In this document: piece after piece, positions 44,991 through 54,115 of the stretch
Layout: every line of letters begins with the position of its first letter
How positions within the stretch are numbered: the first letter of the stretch is position 1
Source of the DNA: Candidatus Brachybacter algidus
GTDB lineage: Bacteria > Bacteroidota > Bacteroidia > Chitinophagales > Saprospiraceae
Direction of reading: 5' to 3'
Assembly: GCA_016711705.1 (NCBI GenBank)
Contig: JADJSK010000013.1
Span: 186,001 to 250,000, forward strand
DNA length: 64,000 nt
Program-made: the position numbers and the translations under genes
Notes under the pieces: generated by a model
Databases searched by the model: none
What the model was told of the DNA's origin: nothing
Seen by the model: the letters and a program-made list of their open reading frames with translations, nothing else

Positions 44991-46826
44991 TTATTCGACA
45001 GTAACGGACTTGGCAAGGTTTCTTGGTTGGTCTACGTCACAGCCGCGCATCAATGCGATGTGATAAGATAATAATTGTAAAGGAATCACTGAAAGTAGTG
45101 GTGTCAGAGGATCTTCCGTCTCAGGTATTTCAATGAAATAATCTGATAATTTGGCGATCTCTACATCACCTTCACATACGATGGAAATAACTATACCTTT
45201 TCTTGCCTTCACTTCCTGAACGTTGCTAACGATCTTATCATAAGCATTTTTGTTGGTAGCGATGACGATGACAGGCATTTTCTCATCTATAAGGGCGATA
45301 GGTCCATGTTTCATCTCTGCAGCAGGGTAGCCTTCTGCGTGGATGTATGAAATCTCTTTCAATTTCAATGCGCCTTCCAATGCGACAGGAAAGTTAACTC
45401 CACGTCCAAGATAAATAGCATTGGTACTATCCTTGATCTCTGACGCAATATATTTGATCTGATCGCTTTTTTCCAAAACTTTCTGGATCTTGCCTGGGAT
45501 TTTTTCCAATTCCACGACCAATTCCTGGAATCGGGACTTAGAGATCGTTCCTCTTGCGCTTGCTAATTTTAAAGCCATCAACGTCAGCAAAGTCACTTGT
45601 CCTGTAAATGCTTTAGTAGAAGCTACACCGATTTCCGGCCCTGCATGAATATAAGAACCAGCATGCGTAGTTCGAGCGATAGATGAACCTACGACATTCA
45701 CAATACCGTAAGTCAGCGCGCGTCTTTCCTTAGAAAGTTCGAGTGCTGCAAGTGTATCTGCTGTTTCACCTGACTGCGAAAGTGCGATCACAATGTCATC
45801 CGGTCCTATGATTGGATTTCTGTATCTGAATTCAGATGCATATTCCACTTCTACAGGGAGACGGGCGAGGTCCTCTATCAGATATTCTCCTATAAGGCCT
45901 GCGTGCCAACTAGTGCCGCAACTAACAATATTTAATTTCTGAACATTCCTGAATTTCTCCTCATATTCTTCAACACCTCTTAGGTGGATCCAGCTTTCCT
46001 CCGCATTTAATCTACCTCTCATACAATCAAGGACAGTCTCAGGTTGCTGATGTATTTCTTTCAACATAAAGTAGTCGTAGCCGCTTTTTTCCAGGGCTTC
46101 GATCTGCATGTCAAGTAATTCTACTTTAGGATTTTTGACTTCATTTCTGATGTCTTTAATCTGTAATCTTCCGTTTTTGATGATGGCGATCTCTTCATCC
46201 TGAAGATATATTACTTTTTTAGTATAGTCGATGATCGGAGTAGCATCCGAACCAATGAAATATTCATTTTCACCAAGACCGACTACCAGTGGGCTACCTT
46301 TGCGTGCCGCTACAAGGATATCCGGGTTTAACTTGTCGATGACGACGATAGCATAGGCGCCGATCACTTTAGTGAGAGCTATCCTGACTGCTTCATCTAG
46401 TTCAAGATTTTCTGAAGACTGGATCTCTTCAATTAAGTGAACTAGCACTTCTGTGTCCGTCTCACTAATGAAGGTGTGTCCCAACTTAAGGAGTGCTTCC
46501 TTCAGCGTAGCATAATTTTCAATGATCCCATTGTGGATGAGTGCCAGTCTACCATTGCCTGAAAGATGCGGGTGAGCATTGATATCGTCAGGTTTACCAT
46601 GGGTGGCCCATCTTGTATGCCCGATACCCACGGAACCATTCTTGTTTTTGCCCTCAGTGAATAATTCAAGGTTATTAACCTTTCCTTTTCTTTTATATAT
46701 ATTGAGATCACCATTGAGCAGTGCTACTCCGGCACTATCATAACCTCTGTACTCCAGTCTTTTCAACCCTTTTAAGAGTATAGGGTAAGCATCCTGGTGT
46801 CCGATATATCCAACTATTCCACACAT
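44991..46826 (-). CDS. glmS: Glutamine-fructose-6-phosphate aminotransferase
   Basis: 611 residues. N-terminal glutaminase domain starts with the nucleophile Cys2 in 'MCGIVGYIG' and has 'HTRWATHGKP' and 'HNGIIENY'. Two SIS domains follow ('NIVSCGTSWHAGLIGEYLIE', 'ALSQSGETADTLAAL', 'IYLGRGVNFPVALEGALKLK') and the C-terminus is 'DVDQPRNLAKSVTVE'. Makes glucosamine-6-phosphate for peptidoglycan and LPS precursors. It sits 30 nt after the DUF4270 gene; no glmS ribozyme is evident upstream. Confidence 0.98.
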   Translation of the reverse strand: MCGIVGYIGHQDAYPILLKGLKRLEYRGYDSAGVALLNGDLNIYKRKGKVNNLELFTEGKNKNGSVGIGHTRWATHGKPDDINAHPHLSGNGRLALIHNGIIENYATLKEALLKLGHTFISETDTEVLVHLIEEIQSSENLELDEAVRIALTKVIGAYAIVVIDKLNPDILVAARKGSPLVVGLGENEYFIGSDATPIIDYTKKVIYLQDEEIAIIKNGRLQIKDIRNEVKNPKVELLDMQIEALEKSGYDYFMLKEIHQQPETVLDCMRGRLNAEESWIHLRGVEEYEEKFRNVQKLNIVSCGTSWHAGLIGEYLIEDLARLPVEVEYASEFRYRNPIIGPDDIVIALSQSGETADTLAALELSKERRALTYGIVNVVGSSIARTTHAGSYIHAGPEIGVASTKAFTGQVTLLTLMALKLASARGTISKSRFQELVVELEKIPGKIQKVLEKSDQIKYIASEIKDSTNAIYLGRGVNFPVALEGALKLKEISYIHAEGYPAAEMKHGPIALIDEKMPVIVIATNKNAYDKIVSNVQEVKARKGIVISIVCEGDVEIAKLSDYFIEIPETEDPLTPLLSVIPLQLLSYHIALMRGCDVDQPRNLAKSVTVE

Positions 46827-46856
46827 AAAGACGAATTGATATAATTTACTTTTACA

Positions 46857-48167
46857 TTAAAGTATTCTTGAAACAATAAGTTTCAATTTCATAGGGTTAG
46901 CCTTGGTATTAGGGCCATTTAACAGCACTCTTGCAGGTAAAGTCCCAGAGTAAAGCATACTAAGATACAACTCATTTGTTTCTTGTCCATCAATATAATC
47001 TGTTAAATATTTAGGCAAGCGGATTTTATATTTATATTTAGTCAGACCATTCTCTGTAAACTCTTCTTTTGTTCCACCATAAGCGGAAGCTAGTGAAGAT
47101 GTCAATGCAATGCTTCCATCGGTAGTCGAGATTAACTCTCCATCAGAGTTCTTTTTAAATAACCATAACTGAAGTGGCAGTGCATATAAGTTGTTTATAG
47201 GATCGGTCACAGTCAGTTCTAACTCTGCGAAATTAAGGGCATCATACTTTAGATAAGAGAGATCGGGTAATGTTATTTTGACTCTTGGACCGGCTAATGA
47301 TTGAATGAATAAAACACTATCTGTGGTTGGATTATCCAGGTATTTTTGGAACCGACTGCCAGTATAATCATGTGTAAATGAAGTATGACGAACGCAGTTG
47401 CCATTGGTAATCAAAATAATTGAAGTTGTGGTATCACTCGCTGTAGGCTTATAATAAATAGTAAGTCTATTATTGGTATTGACCATGTTAAGGCGGATCA
47501 TGCTTTTTGTTTCGCCATTTGGTTTAATACTTAATCCTTCAAACTGTTCCTGTAGTTTTGAACTGGTGTTGAAGGTAGAATCTGGAAGAGATTTCAAATA
47601 ATTGACGAAATCATTGTTGAATCTAAAGCGCAGATGTGAGGAATCACTTGGAAAGGGTTTGGGTATAAAATTCGAAATGCTGGATACTGGAACCGCATCT
47701 GTTTGGTAGTTAAAATCTGAATACAAGGTGTCCTGATTGTTGACATTTTCTGTAATTTTGAAAACATCCAGACTAATTGGGCTAGAGAGATCCCCATATT
47801 GTCCTGTACTGTCTGCGTCATAATATACATCCCAAACTACAGAGTCTATCGCAGATGCAGAAAGATTGGTCGCTTTGGAACTAATCGCTTTATTGATTAC
47901 AAACTGTGCATAAATATTGGCAGTTATAGTTCCAAATTCATCATCACGTACAGCACCAACAATACTATTACCAGATGTAGCAGTAGATCCTGGTACATAC
48001 ATTCTAATTCTGGCACCCGGCTCTGAAATTGCTTTTAAAGAAAAGGTGTCGATGACGTCGAAGGGAATATTATTGCCTGAGACGAATTCTTTTCCAAAAT
48101 CACTGGGTTTGTTACAACTGAAGAGGGCGATCAGAAGTAGCGCTGCGAATAAAGTATATACTTTCAC
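46857..48167 (-). CDS. DUF4270-family lipoprotein
   Basis: 436 residues with a type II signal peptide ('LLLIALFSCNKPSDFG', lipidated Cys near residue 19). Sequence features 'VISTFSLK'-like start of mature part ('VIDTFSLKAISEPG'), 'GNSIVGAVRDDEFGTITANI', 'IDSVVWDVYYDADSTGQYGD' and the beta-rich C-terminal half fit DUF4270, a Bacteroidota family often encoded between a glycogen synthase-like gene and glmS, as here. Probably faces the periplasm or cell surface. Role unknown. Confidence 0.93.
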   Translation of the reverse strand: MKVYTLFAALLLIALFSCNKPSDFGKEFVSGNNIPFDVIDTFSLKAISEPGARIRMYVPGSTATSGNSIVGAVRDDEFGTITANIYAQFVINKAISSKATNLSASAIDSVVWDVYYDADSTGQYGDLSSPISLDVFKITENVNNQDTLYSDFNYQTDAVPVSSISNFIPKPFPSDSSHLRFRFNNDFVNYLKSLPDSTFNTSSKLQEQFEGLSIKPNGETKSMIRLNMVNTNNRLTIYYKPTASDTTTSIILITNGNCVRHTSFTHDYTGSRFQKYLDNPTTDSVLFIQSLAGPRVKITLPDLSYLKYDALNFAELELTVTDPINNLYALPLQLWLFKKNSDGELISTTDGSIALTSSLASAYGGTKEEFTENGLTKYKYKIRLPKYLTDYIDGQETNELYLSMLYSGTLPARVLLNGPNTKANPMKLKLIVSRIL

Positions 48168-48200
48168 AAATTTTCTTTAAAGATTAAACAAAAAAAAGGA

Positions 48201-49013
48201 TTATTCCTCAATCAGCTTATTGTAGAACTCCATGTATTCCTTCTTCATGTTTTCCAAAGGAACATAATCCAACACAGGGATACCTTTCAGCTTTTTGATT
48301 GCTTTGGTAACGGATTCATCTAGATCCTCGCTGCCTATGATAATTCCATCAGTAAACGCTAATGCACCTTCGATTAGTGTAACGTCCTTATTTTTCATGA
48401 AGGGCTTGAGGTCTTCCGGCTCAAGATTGTTGATAGACGCCTTATCCAGGAATTTAGGTGTGAAGAAACCAGATATATCTTCTTTGTATGGTGTATAAAT
48501 AATTTTAAATTTATTTAGGATAGGGTCATTTTTATAAGCGGTTTTCAGATAAAAAGGAATCAACGCCGTCATCCAGCCGAAGCAATGGATATAGTCTGCC
48601 GGCCAACCGAACTTTCTGATCGTCTCGATGACACCTTTGCAGAAGAAGACCATTCTGTCTTCGTTATCAGCAAATGGCTTACCTTCTTCATCATGAAACA
48701 TGAATTTACGTTTGAAGAACTCTTCATTGTCGAGGAAGTAGACCTGAAGTCTCATTCCGGGCAAAGAAGCCACTTTGATGATCAATGGATAATCGTCGTC
48801 ATCGATGATGATGTTCATACCGGATAGACGCACTACTTCATGTAGTCTGTGTCTTCTCTCGTTGATAATACCAAACTTTGGCATGAGGATACGCACTTCC
48901 ATTCCTGACTCGTGGATGGCTTGTGGTAATTTTCCTACTAAATTGGCGATATCATTCTCAAAAGTATATGGAGATAATTCTTCCGCTATAATAAGTACTT
49001 TCTTCTTTGACAT
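48201..49013 (-). CDS. Stand-alone glycogen/starch synthase N-terminal (GT5) domain protein
   Basis: 270 residues matching only the catalytic N-terminal half of GT5 glycogen synthases: 'KKVLIIAEELSPYTFENDIA', 'LPQAIHESGMEVRILMPKFG', 'DNEDRMVFFCKGVIETIRKF' and 'HCFGWMTALIPFYLKT'. The usual 'KTGGLxDVxG' ADP-glucose loop is degenerate ('YTFENDIANLVGKLP'), and the C-terminal GT-B half is missing, so it may not be a glycosyltransferase. The genes glmS and DUF4270 follow on the same strand, so a cell-envelope role is plausible. Confidence 0.88.
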   Translation of the reverse strand: MSKKKVLIIAEELSPYTFENDIANLVGKLPQAIHESGMEVRILMPKFGIINERRHRLHEVVRLSGMNIIIDDDDYPLIIKVASLPGMRLQVYFLDNEEFFKRKFMFHDEEGKPFADNEDRMVFFCKGVIETIRKFGWPADYIHCFGWMTALIPFYLKTAYKNDPILNKFKIIYTPYKEDISGFFTPKFLDKASINNLEPEDLKPFMKNKDVTLIEGALAFTDGIIIGSEDLDESVTKAIKKLKGIPVLDYVPLENMKKEYMEFYNKLIEE

Positions 49014-49537
49014 ATGGTACTTTTACTTTATTTTACTGCTTTTCAAATTAAAGACCGCAAAAGTACGACATTTTCGGCGGCTTATGCTGATTTTCTAAAA
49101 TAAAAAACAAGAAGTCGTTGTTTTTGAGGCGTTTGGGAGAATTTAGAATGAAAGTTGCAGGGTGAAAAATGGTGGATAAATGGGATATCAGATTATACTT
49201 TGCTAAGAGTTTTTATGATGTGCTGTGATAAATATCTTGGATATTTGGTCTCCGCAAGGTCTTTAGTCAGAGGCTATCGGCAGCGTGATTCTTGACATTT
49301 CATTATAGCTTAAAAGAGTGGGATTGAAGTCCGTATACCCTTAAAGTTATCCGTCGGCTAAAGCCAGCGGCAAATTATGTATGGTGAGAAAGAGTGGAAA
49401 GCCTAAATATTAATTTATGACTTAGGAAAGACTCAAGTAACTCAATCTTTTAGCTGATCCCATTGTTTTATTTTTAGAGCTAAGGCAACGAAGTTCTATT
49501 TTGTCAAGTAATAAGGGAAATAAAACATAAATTAATT
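49014..49537. repeat. Intergenic region with repeat relics
   Basis: 524 nt. 'CCGCAAGGTCTTTAGTCAGA' near 49250 is a relic of the CAAGGT(C)ACCAGTCAGAG repeat. 'TTATCCGTCGGCTAAAGCCA' near 49349 belongs to the GCCGTTGG/CCAACGG family. No coding or RNA gene is seen. Confidence 0.55.
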
Positions 49538-51316
49538 ATGAAAATCCAATTACTATTATTCACAATTTTATCTCTGCTTGTCTCCTCATGTGTTAAGGAA
49601 GAAAGTGATTTTATTAAAGGTGAACAAGGTCATACTTACACTTCTAATATTCTTGGAATAGTGATAGATGAGGAAGGGCAGCCTATTAAAGATGCCAATG
49701 TGACCTTTAATGGTGTTACCAAGACCACAGATGAAAACGGGGTATATCAATTCAAAGATGTTGAGGTCAGTGATCGGCACAGCAATTTAAGAATAAAGAA
49801 AGACGCTTATTTTGATGGGAGCAGGGCATTTATGACTGCCAGAAAAGCCAGCATTTCATTAAAAGTTATTTTGCTTAAAAAGGATTTTGATCAATCCTTT
49901 GAATCAGCGAACGGAGGATCTCTAAAGGAATCCAATATAACAGTTGAATTTCCTTCTAATGGAATTGTAGTCGAATCAACAGGAGAAAAATATACAGGTC
50001 AGGTCAACGTCGCCATAAAATATATGGATCCGACTTCAGAAACGATTTTCGATGAGATGCCCGGAAATCTGACTGGTTTGAATACTGCACAGGCAGAGGT
50101 GGTGCTAACCACCTATGGCATGGTATCTATTGAAATGCAGAGTTCTACAGGTCAGAAACTTCAAATAGCCTCAGGAAAAAAAGTGATTATTAATAATAAA
50201 ATACCAAATGAATTATTGGACAAAGCCCCATCCACAATTCCTTTATGGTATTTCGATGAGAACCTGGGATATTGGATAGAGGAAGGAGAGGCTCATTTGG
50301 TCAATGATACTTACGTAGGGGATGTTGGGCATTTTTCTTGTTGGAATTATGATTCAGAATTGCCTTCAATTATTCTGAATGGGAGGGTAAAAGATCAACG
50401 TGGTCAACCAATAAACGATGCACAGATACGGATAAAAATATCTGGACAAACAATTGGCGTAGGTGGCACTACAAACTCCGATGGTTTATTTAATGGCAGA
50501 GTTCCTAAAGACCAATTGTTGGATATCGAGATATCTATAAGTTCAAATGATTGTAATACAATCGTTTATAATGAGCACATTGGCCCATTCTCTTCAAATA
50601 CCAGTTTAAATGATATAATTGTAAACCTTGGTTCTTTTAATAACATAATTAATGTAGATATAACTGGAGAAGTGGTGGATTGCAATTTTGGTAATGTTCA
50701 AAATGGTTACGTCAAAATAACAACAATTACAGGTCAAGGTCATATTCTTCCCATTGAAAATGGTTTAGTAAACGGATCATTTATTTCGTGCAAATCTATG
50801 GATAATATAACTATTCAAGCATTTGATATTGAGAATATACAGTCAAGTGAGTTAACTGAGGTCAATGTGAACCTTCTTATTGATTTTGGGACAATAATAG
50901 CCTGTGGTGTCATTCCTACATATGTTAAAGTGAAAATTCCGGAGTTGTCTATAGATACAATATTTGTAGGGGATGTTGTTGGTTTATATGGAGGAGATAC
51001 AATAGCACTTCTGTCATTTGATTCTGGTATGAATATACCCCGTATTTTATTTAGTTTTGGATGGGATTTAGTACCTATTGGAACTGTAACTACAGGCACT
51101 TACCCATTAAAGCCGAATTTTTTTAGTAATCTTACTATAATCGATCCTACTCAGGTAAATTATCCTTTAATAGGGGGAGAAGTAACTATTACTAAAGGAG
51201 GAGAATTTTCGATTGACTCTAGGGTTGAAGGAACGTATAAAACTACATTCATTAATCCTGAAAATAATGAAATTTGTCATCTATCAGGCTCATTCCGCAC
51301 AATAACTGATAGATAG
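49538..51316 (+). CDS. Lipoprotein with carboxypeptidase-regulatory-like (CarboxypepD_reg) domains
   Basis: 592 residues. Lipoprotein signal 'LLVSSCVKEE' (lipidated Cys near 18). Two beta-sandwich regulatory-like domains: 'GIVIDEEGQPIKDANVTFNG' with 'TTDENGVYQFKDVEV' (about 35-110) and 'LNGRVKDQRGQPINDAQIRI' with 'TTNSDGLFNG' (about 280-350). The remainder is beta-rich. Such lipoproteins are often surface-exposed, possibly with a binding role. It lies 11 nt upstream of an ECF sigma factor gene and shares a transcript with it. Confidence 0.85.
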   Translation: MKIQLLLFTILSLLVSSCVKEESDFIKGEQGHTYTSNILGIVIDEEGQPIKDANVTFNGVTKTTDENGVYQFKDVEVSDRHSNLRIKKDAYFDGSRAFMTARKASISLKVILLKKDFDQSFESANGGSLKESNITVEFPSNGIVVESTGEKYTGQVNVAIKYMDPTSETIFDEMPGNLTGLNTAQAEVVLTTYGMVSIEMQSSTGQKLQIASGKKVIINNKIPNELLDKAPSTIPLWYFDENLGYWIEEGEAHLVNDTYVGDVGHFSCWNYDSELPSIILNGRVKDQRGQPINDAQIRIKISGQTIGVGGTTNSDGLFNGRVPKDQLLDIEISISSNDCNTIVYNEHIGPFSSNTSLNDIIVNLGSFNNIINVDITGEVVDCNFGNVQNGYVKITTITGQGHILPIENGLVNGSFISCKSMDNITIQAFDIENIQSSELTEVNVNLLIDFGTIIACGVIPTYVKVKIPELSIDTIFVGDVVGLYGGDTIALLSFDSGMNIPRILFSFGWDLVPIGTVTTGTYPLKPNFFSNLTIIDPTQVNYPLIGGEVTITKGGEFSIDSRVEGTYKTTFINPENNEICHLSGSFRTITDR

Positions 51317-51327
51317 TAGTAAAGATT

Positions 51328-51864
51328 TTGACCGATTCCCAACTCATACAACAATGTTTGCAGAATGACCGACAAAGTCAGAAGCTTTTATATGAACGAT
51401 ATAGCGAGCAGATGTATGCCATCTGCTTTCGCTATTGCAGGGATGAGTATAAGGCAAGGGAAGCCCTTCAAAATGGTTTCATCAGAGTATTTAATAATTT
51501 AAAATCGTTCAACACAGACATGTCTCTTGGAGCATGGATGCGGACCATTATGATCAATTGTTCATTGGATGAACTAAAGAGAAATAAAAAGACAGAAAAT
51601 ATTGAGGACAATAAATTTATCAATCAATTGTCTGAACCCAATCTAATTGATGAAACGATGACTGCCGAAGAGATGATGTCGCTGGTCAATGAAATGCCTG
51701 AAGGTTATCGAACCGTTTTCAATATGTTCATCATTGATGACCTTTCTCATCTGGAGATAGGTCAATTACTTGGTATTGCTGAAGCCACATCAAGATCGCA
51801 ATTATCCAAAGCACGAAATTACCTCAAAATTCAATTATTACACAAACAGAAATTATATCTATGA
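51328..51864 (+). CDS. ECF RNA polymerase sigma factor
   Basis: 178 residues, TTG start; no earlier ATG fits. Region 2: 'CLQNDRQSQKLLYERYSEQM', 'AREALQNGFIRVFNNLKSFN', 'LGAWMRTIMINCSLDELKRN'. Region 4: 'MPEGYRTVFNMFIIDDLSHL', 'EIGQLLGIAEATSRSQLSKA'. A Bacteroidota ECF factor, 11 nt downstream of the lipoprotein gene. The next gene starts four bases before its stop (ATGA overlap) and encodes a membrane protein with an anti-sigma-like N-terminus. Regulon unknown. Confidence 0.95.
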   Translation: MTDSQLIQQCLQNDRQSQKLLYERYSEQMYAICFRYCRDEYKAREALQNGFIRVFNNLKSFNTDMSLGAWMRTIMINCSLDELKRNKKTENIEDNKFINQLSEPNLIDETMTAEEMMSLVNEMPEGYRTVFNMFIIDDLSHLEIGQLLGIAEATSRSQLSKARNYLKIQLLHKQKLYL

Positions 51865-53294
51865 ATCAGAGAGATATTCATGAAAAGAAGTTATTTGATC
51901 AGTTTCATGATCAGAAATCAGCAGTTTCAGATGACATGTGGGAATCAATCTCTGTCCAACTAGATGCACAGAAAAAGAAAAGAAAGAGGCCCATTTTTTT
52001 CTTGTGGTTCTTTGTTATGCTTTTAGGTTCCGTAATTGCATTTCAATTGTTGAATAACTCAAGTGGAATATTAATAAAAGAAAATTCATCGATTCAAGTT
52101 GATCAATCGCAGACTTTATCTCAAAATCCCGTAATTCAACATACTGAAGATAAAAAGATATCCGGATCAGTATCTTCTGAATTGGCCCAAATGTCAACTA
52201 ATATGAATGAAACTGGATTATTAAATAAGGCTTCAGTAAAAGAAGGAAGATTGTATAAATTTGAAGATTTAAATTCATCTGAAAAGGAAATTTCAATAAA
52301 TCGCAATTCAACAAATAATTCAACAAATAATTCAACAAATAATTCAACAAATAATTCAACAAATAATTCAACAAATATTTCGAATTTAATTCCACTTATT
52401 GATAATTCCCTTCCTTCATATTCAAAACTACCCGAATCGGAGGATACAGACTCCGGGCATCCCATGGACATTTTGGATCACCCTGTTTTTACTACAAATT
52501 CATTAACCTCATCACCTTCTCTAATTTTTTTAAATGCTCCAACAATTAATGTCGAAGCCACAAATATTTCTGGTGTGTATTTGGATATTAACAAGCCAAT
52601 TGTGCATAAAAAGAAAATTAGAAATTTTGTTGAAATTAATGCAGGTATTGGTAAGCCTTTCAAGCATATGAGTTCTTCAAACTTGGAAAATTCGGCACTC
52701 AATTTTAGAAAAGAGACTGAAAAACCTCTTTATTCATGGAATTCAAACATTTTGATTGGATTTGATTTTATGCAAACTTGGACGATAGCTGCAGGTTTGG
52801 AATGGTCCGAAATCATCGAAAAATTCAATTATACCAATGGAAAAGCTACAAGAATTGAAGTAAAAATAGATCCTTCTACTCAACAGCCTAGTGATACAAG
52901 TTTAGTTCGGGGTACATTGTCAGAGCGGGGCCAAAACACTTTGTCTCTGTTAAATATTCCTTTGAATATTGGATATCAGAAAAAACTGGGCAGCTGGAAA
53001 GTAGGACTGGAAGCAGGTTTGGGGTTAAATGTCCGTTTAAAGTCATCAGGTAAGATTCTCCTTGCCGAACAAGATGTCAAATCTTTGGCCGATTTAAATT
53101 ATATTTATAAAACGAAGATAGGTTTGAGTGCCGGCCTGGCAATATCATTTGAGCGTCATTTAAGTAAGCACGTCTCCTTTATGATCAAGCCTCAGTACAT
53201 TACTTATTTTTCAGATTGGTCTCAAAATAGCAATCCAGTAAGTGTTTATTATGATATGCTTAGTTTAAGCGTTGGAATTAGACATTACTTTTAA
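51861..53294 (+). CDS. Anti-sigma-like membrane protein fused to an outer-membrane beta-barrel
   Basis: 477 residues. The N-terminal 40 residues ('EKKLFDQFHDQKSAVSDDMW') look like a cytosolic anti-sigma segment, followed by a membrane helix (about 43-64: 'FFLWFFVMLLGSVIAFQLLN'). A long low-complexity linker contains an (NNST) tandem (12-bp DNA period, 52306-52371). The C-terminal ~220 residues form a porin-like barrel ('FVEINAGIGKPFKHM', 'WNSNILIGFDFMQTWTIAAG', 'MLSLSVGIRHYF'). One chain may thus cross both membranes. Translationally coupled to the sigma factor; likely controls it. Confidence 0.85.
   Translation: MNQRDIHEKKLFDQFHDQKSAVSDDMWESISVQLDAQKKKRKRPIFFLWFFVMLLGSVIAFQLLNNSSGILIKENSSIQVDQSQTLSQNPVIQHTEDKKISGSVSSELAQMSTNMNETGLLNKASVKEGRLYKFEDLNSSEKEISINRNSTNNSTNNSTNNSTNNSTNNSTNISNLIPLIDNSLPSYSKLPESEDTDSGHPMDILDHPVFTTNSLTSSPSLIFLNAPTINVEATNISGVYLDINKPIVHKKKIRNFVEINAGIGKPFKHMSSSNLENSALNFRKETEKPLYSWNSNILIGFDFMQTWTIAAGLEWSEIIEKFNYTNGKATRIEVKIDPSTQQPSDTSLVRGTLSERGQNTLSLLNIPLNIGYQKKLGSWKVGLEAGLGLNVRLKSSGKILLAEQDVKSLADLNYIYKTKIGLSAGLAISFERHLSKHVSFMIKPQYITYFSDWSQNSNPVSVYYDMLSLSVGIRHYF
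52306..52371 (+). repeat. 12-bp coding microsatellite (NNST repeats)
   Basis: The unit AATTCAACAAAT repeats about five and a half times in frame, encoding Asn-Ser-Thr-Asn in the periplasmic linker of the anti-sigma/barrel protein. Unit length is a multiple of three, so copy-number changes alter linker length without a frameshift. Confidence 0.9.
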
Positions 53295-53312
53295 TTTTAT
53301 TAAATCTGTCAG

Positions 53313-53438
53313 GCGAGCATCATGTCGATATTTTTCCCATGAATTTATTCATGGGAAATTGAACGATTGAATTTAATGACCATATCTATTTGAGAGTATG
53401 ATAAGTGGGTATAACATCTTGGAATTGGAAATGCTCGC
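53313..53438. other. Nested inverted-repeat structure downstream of the barrel gene
   Basis: A perfect 11-bp stem, TTTCCCATGAA / TTCATGGGAAA with a 4-nt loop, lies at 53333-53358. It is enclosed by an outer 8-bp inverted pair GCGAGCAT (53313-53320) and ATGCTCGC (53431-53438). No U-tract follows on either strand, so it is not a standard terminator. It could be a structured 3' end or a small palindromic element. Confidence 0.45.
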
Positions 53439-53580
53439 ATGCGATAGATTTTTACTTATGCCGTAATAAGATATATTATTAATCTTTAGTTTTAGCAAGG
53501 TCACCAGTCAGAGACTGGCGCCAGCGTGGGGCCAGCGCGGGTTGGATGGAAATGATATTATACTGGCGCTATCTGAGCTT

Positions 53581-53916
53581 TTAAAGATTCAATTCCAGAC
53601 TTTCGATCATTTCTTTAAGCTCATTCGCTTTCAACTCAGCTTTTTCTCCTTTATCATAGATAGTAAGAAGATAAACAGTTTCGGTTTCAATGTACAGGTA
53701 GGTGATAACTCTTGCACCTCCACTTTTACCTTTTCTTTTACTACCTATAGCTAAACGGATTTTATAACAGTTATTTCCAATAAAAGTGCCAGATTCAGGG
53801 TCTTCTAAAATATTGTCTATGAGTTCAGCAAAATCATTTTTTATAGATGGGAATTTTTTTGAGAGTCGCTTGAGCTCTTTCTCAAATCGATGAGTGGCAA
53901 TAATACTATAACTCAC
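53581..53916 (-). CDS. RelE/ParE-type toxin
   Basis: 111 residues. 'IIATHRFEKELKRLSKKFPS' near the N-terminus and 'NCYKIRLAIGSKRKGKSGGA' then 'RVITYLYIETETVYLLTIYD' are the classic RelE-fold pattern with basic residues for RNA contact. Its start overlaps the antitoxin gene end by 11 nt. Would act as an mRNA interferase or gyrase-type toxin; which one cannot be decided. Confidence 0.88.
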   Translation of the reverse strand: MSYSIIATHRFEKELKRLSKKFPSIKNDFAELIDNILEDPESGTFIGNNCYKIRLAIGSKRKGKSGGARVITYLYIETETVYLLTIYDKGEKAELKANELKEMIESLELNL

Positions 53917-54115
53917 AAAGAAGCTCTTGTGCTGTTTTAAGTTTTAATTTACCTTGCTTGTGCAAACGAACTTCTTCAGCAGCTTCTTTAAGATCATCCC
54001 AAAGCATGGCAGCGTCCATAGTCATAGGCTTTGCGTTTTTAATAAAAGAAAGGCTTTTTAAAACTTTCATTCCAAAATTTGCCTCATCGTCGGGTATCTC
54101 AATCAATACTTTCAT
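53906..54115 (-). CDS. Antitoxin of the RelE-type pair
   Basis: 69 residues: 'MKVLIEIPDDEANFGMKVLK', then 'FIKNAKPMTMDAAMLWDDLK' and 'EAAEEVRLHKQGKLKLKTAQ'. This fits small Bacteroidota antitoxins paired with RelE-like toxins (beta strand then helices, toxin-wrapping C-terminus). Upstream and overlapping the toxin by 11 nt, the expected antitoxin-first order. Confidence 0.85.
   Translation of the reverse strand: MKVLIEIPDDEANFGMKVLKSLSFIKNAKPMTMDAAMLWDDLKEAAEEVRLHKQGKLKLKTAQELLCEL

Noticed and set aside
46827..46856. glmS ribozyme or riboswitch upstream of glmS
   Set aside because: Only 30 nt separate glmS from the preceding gene, too short for the ribozyme, and no conserved core is visible.
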